Assembly (NCBI GenBank): GCA_012295275.1 | Contig: CM022677.1 | Location: forward strand, 18,808,290 to 18,872,289 | DNA: 64,000 nt | DNA from: Chrysomallon squamiferum | Lineage: Eukaryota > Mollusca > Gastropoda > Neomphalida > Peltospiridae | Direction of reading: 5' to 3' | Part shown: one piece after another, positions 11,569-22,421 of the stretch | Layout: every line of letters begins with the position of its first letter | Position numbering within the stretch: the first letter of the stretch is position 1 | Position numbers and translations under genes: made by a program | Notes under the pieces: model-generated | What the model was told of the DNA's origin: nothing | The model's input: only the letters and a program-made list of their open reading frames with translations | Databases searched by the model: none

Positions 11569-11856
11569 ATGTGTGTGCATTATAATTTTAATAATAATAA
11601 TAATAATAATATGATGATGATGATGAAAAAAAAAAAAAAAAAAAAATAAGTGAATCAAAATAGCAGAGAAAAAAAAAGAAGTAGTAAAAACAGAATTTTA
11701 ATATCCACCCACCCATGCAGTATGTAATAAAAATCAATACAACAAAAAAAAGAAATGCCTATAAGCTATTGCAGTATCAGTCTAAACAGTAACATAACAG
11801 AAATCATTAAATGTAAATTACTATGTTTTTATAATGAGATTTTAAAAAACAATAAT

Positions 11857-11861
11857 AAAAA

Positions 11862-11900
<39 letters not shown>

Positions 11901-11935
11901 GTAATAATAATAAAAAAAATAATAATAATAAAAAA
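11857..11935. repeat. (AAT)n tract
   Basis: AAT/AATAAT repeats interrupted by short A-runs. Frames across it read poly-Tyr or poly-Leu and are not genes. Confidence 0.9.
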
Positions 11936-12141
11936 AAAAAAGTGACAGGAAATTGAAAAATGAAACCAGTGACCAAGATGAATAATTCTAAATTAGAACT
12001 GCCAAACTTCTGTGATAAAATTTTAAAAAAAAAAAACATTTTAATGCATACAGTAAATCTATGCAAGGTGAAAAGAAAGGGACAGACAGACAGACATAAA
12101 GACAGGGTAAGAAAAACAGCAGAAAGTGAAAAAGATGATGA

Positions 12142-12260
<119 letters not shown>

Positions 12261-12534
12261 CACACACACAAATATACATACAGATAAAATCCACAAAAGT
12301 AGTGTTTAAGAAGACAATGAGAGAGAGAGGAAAGGAGAAATAGATGTGTGTGCAGCCTATTTTATGTCTCAGAAATAAAGGGAAAGAGAGAAGGAGGTAT
12401 TGGAGGAGGGAGAAAAAGAAACAAAGTTTGAGTTAGAAAAACAGAAACAGAAACAGAAAGCACACATTCATAGAAGAGAGATAGAAAGTGAAACCGATAA
12501 AATGAGGAAACAAATACTGTAACGGTGGAGTAGC

Positions 12535-12538
<4 letters not shown>

Positions 12539-12602
<64 letters not shown>
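12539..12602. repeat. (GA)n microsatellite
   Basis: About 64 bases of GA. Another GA run of about 41 bases lies at 12,884-12,924. Confidence 0.95.
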
Positions 12603-12605
<3 letters not shown>

Positions 12606-12881
12606 TGAAAGTAAAGAGATCAGAAACAAACTGATTATCACTAGGTTACAAAGACCTGGGCCAATGTCAACAATTTTATTCATCATGAAAAAAAAGAAAC
12701 AAGAAAAAAACACACAAAAAACCCCAGACCTATAAATTCTTTATCTGTCAAATACTTTGACAAACAATGAATAAGCAAATATAAACAGTAACAGGAAGAA
12801 ATATAAGAAAAGTTTAACTAACTAACTAATAACAATAATACCTAAACAGAAATACTGGTAGAAATTAAAATAAATCCAAAA

Positions 12882-12928
<47 letters not shown>

Positions 12929-14065
12929 AACAGGAAATGACAAAGAGAATGATAGATAATCAGTTATTTTTACCGAACTGAAATTGGATTTTCTGTTTCA
13001 TTTATCATTTTAATCCTATACCTTTCAGACACAAACACACAGACAGATGTATAACTAAATAAATAAAATGACATTAATAATATTCCTTTAATATTGTTAG
13101 TTTCATGAAGTAAATAAGAGAAAAATCTTTAAAAGGAATTTAAAGTAATGAATAAAAATTTACTGAAAAAATTAATAAAGAAAAAAGAAATATATATTTT
13201 ATTTTAGGATTATTAAGTAAATTAAATATAGTCCAAAAATTTAAAATACATTTCTAATTAATGTAAATTACAGTATTGAAAAATAATAATTTACAAGTAC
13301 AAAACAAAAGTAATAAAAAAAAAGTTATATAATCACACTTATGACTTTGAATGAAAACGAAAAAGAAAAGTTAAAAAAATTAAAATAAAATAAAATAAAA
13401 ATAGAAATCCAATAATCTGATAATAAATGAACCGACATATGCAACAGTACAGTTAAACAAACATCTAAAATCACGTTCAATAAATAAATTGTGGAAATTC
13501 ATACAACACTGTTATCAAGCTATTATCCTGTGATGTTTAAAACAATCTGAAGTCTGATATGTAGAACAGACTCATGCATTCAGTGACTTGTTCTTACGGC
13601 TACCTGTTGTTACTTTGGCATCAATTTTCTGACACTGCCGTCTGACAGATTTACCAGAGGGAGTAATGCTGTTTAACTGTAAATTGACGGCGAATATAGG
13701 TCACCATTGCTCGTGCATTACTTGTTGCCGCATCAAATCGGAACATTTGAAGATCCGATCGAAAGGTGTGTATTAAAGATCTAATTTCAATCCAAAGAAC
13801 AGTGTGTGTATGTTTTGGTAAAATGAAGCGGGAAAAATGATGTAAAGTTATTCAGGCTGATAAAAACCACAAACTCAATGCACATCGATTGGCAGGTTGC
13901 CAAATTGAGGTCAAGCCAAACACGGGACTTTACGATTTCTGTTTACGATCTTGAAGTTTAAAATCAAATGCTGACAGTGTTAATACAAAATGTTGGACGG
14001 ACTGTACAATCGAACATCGTAATAATCAGCAGCTTACAAATTATAGATAATTAAAATATACTCAC

Positions 14066-14115
14066 TAATACTCGTTTCGTGTTTACTCCGACTCCATTTC
14101 GCGCGTAGGCAGCGA
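14066..14115 (-). other. CTDSPL2: Predicted non-coding first exon of CTDSPL2 (5' UTR)
   Basis: The minus strand reads GGAGTCGGAGTAAACACG ... ACGAGTATTA followed by a strong donor GTGAGTATA at 14,065-14,057. It sits directly downstream of a CpG-bearing promoter-like block, and the acceptor upstream of the CTDSPL2 ATG (3932) needs an upstream leader exon on this strand. The right-hand limit (transcription start) is a guess. Splicing to 3931 is inference. Confidence 0.45.
14083..14097 (-). CDS. Very short upstream ORF in the predicted leader
   Basis: ATG GAG TCG GAG TAA on the minus strand, a four-residue upstream frame. If the predicted leader exon is right, it lies ahead of the CTDSPL2 start and could dampen translation. 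Speculative. Confidence 0.25.
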   Translation of the reverse strand: MESE

Positions 14116-14290
14116 ACCCCGGATGGACCAATGAACGCATGCGCATTTACGAATGGCCGTGATAACAAGCGGTAAATAATACCTTCTACATCTCATTTTT
14201 TAATAATAATTACGTAATTAGCGGAAGTCACGTATAAAATTTTAGCGCCAAGTGAGTTCGTAAGCAAAAACAAAATGAAGTGAAATAATA
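14116..14290 (-). promoter_or_regulatory. Housekeeping-type promoter candidate
   Basis: A unique, CpG-containing block in otherwise AT-rich surroundings. Sites visible on the plus strand are CCAAT (14,128-14,132), GCATGCGCA resembling an NRF1 palindrome (14,138-14,146), GCGGAAGTCACGT combining ETS-like and CACGT cores (14,221-14,233), and TTTAGCGCCAA resembling E2F (14,241-14,251). Such TATA-less combinations are common in metazoan housekeeping and bidirectional promoters. The placement fits the CTDSPL2 leader exon; activity is inferred. Confidence 0.5.
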
Positions 14291-16781
14291 AGAAATGAAT
14301 CTATTAAAATCTGTATTGATTTTATATAGATTAAATAAATAATTATAAACCTGAAATGTAATGAAAAAGGTAACTGCAAAGTCGGAATAATAGCTCCATT
14401 TTGTTGTTGTTATAATAATATTATTATACGTAGTTATAAAATATAATTGATGTTAATAAAATAAAATAAAATAAATGTAAAAGTAACCTTTAAAAATGGA
14501 AAAATAATGTAGGATTTACAAGGGCGGATCCACAGTATTTTCTAGGTACAAAATGAACTCGGCGTAGATAATAATAATAATAATAATAATAATAATAGTA
14601 AAGAAAATTAAATTTAATGGACTAGTTCTATTTATTTCAGAAGGTTTTAGATAAATTTCAAGAATTAAAATGACATATATTATTGTTGTTGTTTGAATTA
14701 AATGTATAGTTTCTAGGACGAATTACTGATGTCTGACATAACTTATTTTTTTTAGTTGGCATTCTGTGTATTATCCAAGGAAGGGAGAATTATTTGTTTA
14801 TATCAATAAACACGGTTCAGATTCGTTTTCAGTGTAACTTTCAGTGTATAGTTGTGAAGAACTGTATTATCAACAAGCGGAACATTAACGTCAGGTTTTA
14901 TACAGAATGAGGCCGAATTTTACCGAATTTTGTCGAACTGAATCTAACCTATAATTATTATTTTTGTTTTTTTGTTGATGTTACCATTTATAAATTTAGT
15001 CAGTGATGCAGAATGCATTCTCGCACTCTTTACGGTTTCGTCTCGTCTTTAATCTGGATCATGCTCCGAGAGTCAGTGAGAACTATTTAATTGTAACAAC
15101 ACCGATTCCCGGTTAGATGGCTATTATGCAAGAATTAAGTATTACGTTGATTTATTTGTTTTACAGATTAATCGCCGTTATGCTTTTATTGTCAACTAGT
15201 GTTGTTGATTTGTACCGTAATGCATTTACGGCTGATGTACTTCTGCAAGCAACAGAGTAACTAACAACTTGGTTGCAGACGACATTTTAGTTCCAGTTTC
15301 TCTTCAGCCTACGGTTTTAATAGTTTCTGCGTTTTCGTTTCCGTTTCTTTTTCAAATGATTGAATGAATTTGTATATTCCATTCATCCTTAAAACAGTCG
15401 ATCGTTTATTCCCAATATTTTAAGTATTCACCAGTTAGTCTGCCAAATGTTTCTTAAAAAATGCAGGGCAAGCCAAAGTTTAGCGGCTAGTCACGTGACC
15501 TGTGGATTCATCATGTTTCGATATCCTGCACTGGATTCTCGTTTGCCGTGCATTTGTACTAAATAAAACGTCAACGAACTTTGCTGCACTTAGCAGTAAG
15601 GAGGAAGAAAGAAAGAAAAAAGAAGAAAAAAGAGTTCATTTATTGCATGTACAGGTTAATCAAACAATAATCTGTAGAAATTAAAGATAAACACCTTTCA
15701 TCCGAAATTCTTAAAGTAAGAATGAGGATCCTTTTGGGTTAACCTAAAAGAATATTTAACTGTATTTGATATAAACGCCTCAGTTGAGTTATTTCAAATC
15801 ATTATAGAACTTAAGACAATTTATTTATCTTTACTTAAATTTTAATATCTTTTGTTATTATAAGGCTTGTTAGTTTCTTTCCTTTTTCTTATTTATGATT
15901 ATTATTATTATTATTATTTTAATTTTTTTTTTTTTTTTTACATTTTATTTGCTGATACCCCTATCTGGCCTACGATGTGTAACCAACATGAATCACATAA
16001 ACAAATGACGTAATTTTATTACTTCAAAAGTATGTATTTATTAACTTTTCGCGTCTTGCATTTTGCAGACGTCAGGAAAAAGATCTTTTACTTCGTTTCG
16101 TTAAATATTAATTTATTATTATTCATTTTTCTTTCGTTCTTCTATTATTTTTGTTTATTGTTAGGTTTTTCATTCATCGTCATAGTAGAAGAAAGAATAA
16201 TTTTAATTTGAGAAAACACACACACACACGTATGTTCAGTTATTCTGACTTATATAATTATTTTGATTTATATTTATTTCTTCGATTTGTAATTACTTTG
16301 AAAAAACTTTGCTGAATTAATGGATAAAAGTAACGTAAAACCAATGGTAGCAGAGAAGCAGTGTAGCATTAACTTAATATAAATAGTATTGATAGTATAT
16401 TATAATATTAGTAGTAGTAATAGTAGCAGTAGTAGGAGTGTGATAACAATAATAACCGCTGTGGTAGTAATAGTAGAAGTAACTCTAGTAGTAGTAGTAG
16501 TAGTAGTAGTAGGCCTAACAGCGGTAGCGTGCTTACAATTTAATGTAATCCCAGTTTTCCTATTAAAATTTACGTTCTAAATTATTACTCTGCTTGTTGT
16601 CGTATGCTGAAATTTATGTGTAATACAAGTTGTTTTTTAAAACAGGTCATTTCCTGTTTACGTTTTTCGTAATTTCCTTCTCTGGGCTGTCACAAAAGAA
16701 CTGAACTAGAAAACCTTGAACGGCTTTCGGTAATGGTTACTCGAGCGTTACTTAAAAAGAATATATATTACGAGGCCGTAG

Positions 16782-16805
16782 GTGGGGGGGGGGGGTGGGG
16801 GTGGA
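16782..16805. repeat. G-rich tract
   Basis: The plus strand reads GGTGGGGGGGGGGGTGGGGG followed by TGGAG. It is the only strongly G-rich run in an AT-rich window and could form a G-quadruplex on the plus strand. Confidence 0.8.
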
Positions 16806-17311
16806 GTGTTAGACTACGTTAGTCAGTGTGTATAGATAAAATAATGTAACAGTGTCAACAGATTAAGTGCGATGCAAAGGTTAAGCCTGTTTGAAAAACA
16901 TTAAATATACATTACAATTTAAGCTTGGTAGGTCTGTACTTTACTTACTTTAAATGACTAAATTCAGTTATCTGTTATAATAATAATAATAAAATTAATT
17001 TTTCTTCAGTTTTAATTTCTTTTATTATTATATGGCGCAAGTCTTTCTCTGTTTTTTCTGTGTTTTTGTTATCTTTTTTTCTCGTTTTTCTTCTTCATTT
17101 TTCTTCTTATATTATTTTGTATTTATATATTTTTTTTAAATTATTTTTCTTCTATAGTTAACCAGCATGAGTCACAAATGACGCATTTTATTTAAAAAAG
17201 AAAAAAAAAAAAAAAAAAAAAAGGTAATTTGAATTATATTAAGAATAAGATTTATTTGATAATGGTCAAATATAGCAGAATATTTTGTCGAGGGGTCTTG
17301 GAAAACAGAGG

Positions 17312-17312
17312 T

Positions 17313-17346
<34 letters not shown>

Positions 17347-17400
17347 TAATAATAATAACAACAATAATAACAACAATAATAATAACAACAACAAAATAAT
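17312..17400. repeat. (AAT)n/(AAC)n tract
   Basis: Mixed AAT and AAC triplets over about 90 bases. A further AAT-rich stretch continues to about 17,520, and a pure (AAT)n follows at about 17,928-17,975. Confidence 0.9.
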
Positions 17401-17923
17401 GTTACAATACTCATAATAGTTATAATACTACTATAGTAATAATAACAATAATAATAGTAAAAGTAATACTAATAATAATAATAATACTGAATAATAATAA
17501 TAACATAATAAGAAGAAGATTGATGATAATAAATAAATAAATAAATAAATGATTTATTTCTATTATTATTATTAGCAGTAGTATTAGTGTTAGTATTATA
17601 ATTATTAATGCATAAAATTTAGAAAAAAAATATTCAAATAACTACAAGAAGAAATTAAACAAAAAACTCAAATATATATATTTTTGGGGGAACAAATTAA
17701 AGAGGAACAAACTAGAGAGATGGACAATAATAGCTTTAATTAAATTATATAAAGCGTATATTTTAAATGATAACTGATTTAAACACATAATCTAAATATC
17801 TTCAAAAATAATAACATAACTCAAAGGTGGCAAATTAATTTTTATTTTCTATAATCAAGTTTTACAATAAATAAAAACAAAATAAAACAAAAACAAAAAC
17901 CAATAATTTTTTTTTTTTTTTTT

Positions 17924-17980
<57 letters not shown>

Positions 17981-18577
17981 AATAATTAAAATAAATACTA
18001 AACACCTATCAGCAGCATTTGCATATTAAATCTAATTTACAAATATTCTAGACAGTAAAAAAAAAAAAAAAGGTGTACTAGAATTAATATTCAATATATT
18101 TGAAAGCACTAATAATGGTTTGGCATTTTTATGTATATAAATCTCTATAATATATAAAGTACTATAAATATAATAATAATAATAGTAATACTTTCTTCAA
18201 CAAAGACTAAAAAAAGTATCTGAATGTTTTCAAACTTCTGTTCCACTATTATGGAGGTTATGAGAAAAGAAAATTAATTTCTGCACAGGTTTGAAACTTT
18301 CATTTCTCTCTCAGTTTTCAAAAATATTATTTATCTCGATATTTTTGTCATTATTTTCATCACACCTTCAGCACGAACAAATAAATATCACAAATCGAGA
18401 ACAACACAAACAAGTAGCACCATTAATAACAGTTATAGTTATCTCCCTTACATAACTCTCTCACATTTTGTTTAACCTCTGTTTTTAAATATGAAACCGA
18501 AATATCTGTGATAAAAATTAAAATTCATGCCTTGTTATGTTTAAAAATTAGTGAATTAATAAATAAACAAACAATCA

Positions 18578-18622
<45 letters not shown>

Positions 18623-19874
18623 GTATATATATATTCTATTTCTGAAATGAATCGTTGATTTCACATACAATTAACAATCATGTGAAATACATAACATTAA
18701 AATGTCAGCAACTATTCTGGCCTTAGCCACAATTTCAAAAACAATTTTAAAATATATTTATCAAAAATACATCTCTTTTTTTTATTTCTTCCACATTAAA
18801 GCTTTGTCATAAAATGTCCATTTGTATATTTGTCTGTACATGTGTCTGTACAACATATTACAGCAATACAGTTTCAGACATCACAGTTTTTTTGGACAAA
18901 AAAAGTATTTCATTTCAGAAATCTTAAATAATATAATAAATAATAATGTTATAGTCAATCTCCATGTTGGAGATTTGAACCAGGATTATCTGTGTGAAAA
19001 TCCAAAGCTATGTTTTAGAGGCATTATTTATTTACAGAACTGAAGTTAGTTAATACATGTTCATAATTATGCATGTGCATAACATGTTCCTTTTTTTTTT
19101 TTTATTTTTCTGTATAATATATCGTTAGCCTCAGATTTTATGTCATAAAGTTGCTTATTTCTTTCAGTGCATTTTAAATTAGGTTTTTAAATAAGCATGT
19201 AAATTTAAACCTTGTCTTTGGTTTTGTATTTTTGACAAGTAAAAGTGTAAATGATCTTTTTTTTTTTTTTTTTTTAATGTTTATTTTGTAATATATACTT
19301 TCATAACATTTTTCTGTTGTTTGTTCATGCATATTTTTAATATATATATACTCTTATAATTTGCTTTCTCTTTATTTTTCATCTTTATTGTATAATACAT
19401 ACTTCCATAATTTTCTTTCTCTTTGATTTTTCATGTTTATTTTAAAATGCATAATGTTTATAAATTTAATGTTACTTTTCGTATTGGTTTCATAGTTCTG
19501 CTGTTACCAAGGTAACTTTGAAACATTAAAAGAAACCAAATTGTTATATTTTATGTCCACATTAAGATAACTCCATGAAAGCTTCAGGCAAAGCAACTAA
19601 AATAATAAAAACAAAAAAAGGTCAAATTTGAAGGTTTAAGAATGATTTTTTTGAATATCATAATCATCTTGAGATTCTGTTTATGCAGAGCTTTGTGAAT
19701 AATTAATTTTTGCTCGGGGTGTAAGTAATCACCAGTTTTGTCATTTCCTGTGGAATTTTCCAGTCATAATCGGGGAAGTCCAAGAACCATAACTCTAGAC
19801 TGAATCTGTCCATAACGACACAGTAAAGAGGCGTTATGATTTTGCGAATCTGTTTTAAACAGAGTTATGTTTCT

Positions 19875-19907
<33 letters not shown>

Positions 19908-20353
19908 TGTTTTATTCTTTTTGTTTGAAGGCCAGGTTACTGTAATATAATAGTTGGTTACACATTTCAACTAACTGTCGACATAGCCAGCAATCTGAGT
20001 TTAATTTTATTGTGGAACAGAAAAATAATGTTGGCCACATTTAAAAAAATAAAATAAAATGAAAAAAGATCCTCTCTAAAGAAATCACTTATAACACTAT
20101 ATATAACATTATAAACACAAAGATAACATTTTTTAAAATAAAGATCGATGTTGAATAACATTAATGAAATTCACAGCCAAAAAAAAAAAAAAAAAAAAAA
20201 AAAAAATGCATAGTAAGATAAAGTTCACATCTGAATACACAAAACATCATTTAAAGGAAATTAAGACTTAAAAACATTTGTAAATTGTACATAAATCGAA
20301 TTCGCAGTCAAAGAGCTATATTTTGTACATTCTGACTGAATGAATGATTTAAG

Positions 20354-20389
<36 letters not shown>

Positions 20390-20667
20390 AAAAAAAATAA
20401 GGAGAAGAAGAACAAAATGAACTGCATCTGTAACAAAAATTGCTGGCTACATATAAAAGAAAAAGAAAAACTTTAAGACAAAGTTAGTTGAAAATGTAAA
20501 AGAAAAATGAGCAAAAATTCAAAAGGCCTTGACCTTAATCTAACCTGGTCTTCAAACAATTAAGATTAAATCGTGGTTAAAGACAAAAATAGTTAGAAAG
20601 GGAGAAATCATTGTCATATATTTTTTTTAATTTAGGTAGTATTTAATTAAAGGAGCTGAATGAATCA

Positions 20668-22033
20668 TTAAAAAAAACAAAAAAACAAAAAAACAAAAAA
20701 AACAATACAGTCTCCCTTAGAAATGCCTGGGTGTTGCCACGACAACGATATTCTTTCTTCTACGTCTTTTCGTTTCCCTCCAAGACTTCCAAGTCCAAAC
20801 GACACGCCAGAGTCTTTCTTCGTTTTTCTGTTCGCATCTCTCCTGTTGGTTGTCTCCCCTGTTTCGCCGTCCGAATCATCACTTTGATCGACAGAAGTGA
20901 AATCTGTCGACCTGTCTTTGACGACGCGGGCGATTCAGTAAGCACTTTGTGTTGTCTCGTTTGATTGGCTGACTGGCCTTTCACAGGTATGGAAGAAGCC
21001 GTATGATTGGCTGACTGCTGGACGAGGTCTTCAGACTGAGGTTTTCTGCCGATTGCTGTTCCCGTAGCTCCCGCTGATGAATTTTCGTCTGTTTTTCCGA
21101 CTGAAGTTTCTTCCTCTTCTTTCTCATCTTTTTCGACTTCACTGCCTGCGCTGATTCGGCTTCGCTTGCACTTGTCAGGGACAACGCACCTGCAGCGACT
21201 GAGTCGGCGGTATTCTTTGGGTCTTTTTGTCTTCCGCGCGATCTGGATCGTCCTCGCTTGCTCTTAATTGGAATATAGAGAAGGTTCTTTTCCGGGACTT
21301 GAGTCGCAGGGGTCTTTTTCACTTCTGACTCCTCTTTCACTAATGATCTTCTGCCCTGACGCTCCTTTGTCGTTGAAGAAAAGACGTTATCTGAATCAGA
21401 ACCCGGCGACCAAGGACATTTAGAAATAACCGTGTCCTTCGAATCAGCTGCTTCACGAGAAGGTCCCGAAATCATCTTTGTTTCTGAGTCCATTTTCGCT
21501 AAGGAACCTGAGATCTGATATCTTTCTGTCACAGGAGAAAAGCAGCGTCTGAATCAGACATCGGTGACCACGTGTCCTTGGGAACACCGACTTCTTTAGA
21601 ATGTTTCTGAAGACTCCACGATGGAAAGAAGTCTGGTGGAATAGAATCCAGAAATCCGGGTCCCGTTAATTCAGATCGCTGTCTGACAGATGATTCGCGC
21701 TGATCATTTCTGTGTATAGTCTTTTGGTCTTGATCCAGAACTGACAGAGAACTTGGTCTATCAATCCCTTCACACGCAAGGACGCGATATCAGAATGTAG
21801 TCCTGATCCTCCTGCTCCTGATGGGTGTAAATCTGATATGACTTGGATTTGTATATCAGATTTCGATGTTTCTACATCGCTGGATGTTCTGTCCTGAGAG
21901 ATTCCACTCGATGTTAATTCGTCAGGTGGAGGTTTTGGTTTCTTGGTTTTCTTCTTCTTTCCTGGTTTTGTTGTCTTCATGCTTTTGCTGTCTGTGGCAT
22001 CAGTTAATGGCAAAGACTGGACAGCATCCGAAG
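20668..22033 (-). CDS. Giant acidic protein, last exon (frame-broken)
   Basis: The acceptor TTTTCTCAG at 22,035-22,034 joins in phase 1 to the donor at 22,421 (codon G|CT). It begins ASDAVQSLPLTDATDS, then GKKKKTKKPKPPPDELTSSG. Downstream the coding sense passes through four apparent one-base losses (near 21,767, 21,539, 21,043 and 20,918), each within a short run of identical bases. Reading across them gives a continuous hydrophilic protein with IPPDFFPSWSLQKHS, two copies of a WSP-SDSD motif, a basic SKRGRSRSRGRQ segment and KSKKMRKKRKKLQ, and near the end SGVSFGLGSLGGKRKDVEE. The stop at 20,670-20,668 follows a Phe-rich tail read from T-runs, so the true end may be earlier. No family recognised. 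Confidence 0.6.
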
Positions 22034-22084
22034 CTGAGAAAAGATTATTATAGAAAAATGTATTTTAATTGTGATTATAAGGAA

Positions 22085-22145
<61 letters not shown>

Positions 22146-22421
22146 TAATAATAGAGAAATCGTTTCTGAAAAAATGAGTATGTATGTATGTATGTATGCA
22201 CGTATGTATATGTATGTGTATATATGTATATGTGTATAATATGTAATTATCTATGTGTGTAGAAATATACCCATATATACACCCACAATGATGTATTTGT
22301 ATAAACATTCATACAAAAAAATATATGTGCGTGTGTGTGTGTGTGTGTGCTCTGACATGAATCAAATATTCATTTTTTTTGTTAGAAATTATTTCTCGAT
22401 ATATAAATATATTTCACTCAC
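22034..22421 (-). other. Last intron of the giant gene, with (AAT)n
   Basis: Donor GTGAGT, acceptor TTCTCAG, 388 bases, phase 1. It contains an (AAT)n tract of about 58 bases at 22,087-22,145, a TATG/TATA-rich part and a short (GT)n near 22,330. Compact for this locus. Confidence 0.85.

Larger units (their letters stand above)
14291..20667. other. Intergenic region, no supported gene
   Basis: AT-rich sequence between the predicted CTDSPL2 promoter and the 3' end of the giant gene; part of it must be the giant gene's 3' UTR. It contains (AAT)n tracts at about 14,567-14,596, 17,312-17,400, 17,928-17,975, 18,579-18,620 and 19,879-19,906, an (AGT)n tract at about 16,484-16,511, a G-run near 16,782-16,801, and long A/T runs (for example 17,193-17,222, 19,257-19,276, 20,179-20,206, 20,354-20,387). 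The small frames here (for example 15,502-15,684 and 18,822-19,043) show no recognisable protein or splice context. Several AATAAA-type signals exist on the minus strand, none decisive. Confidence 0.6.
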
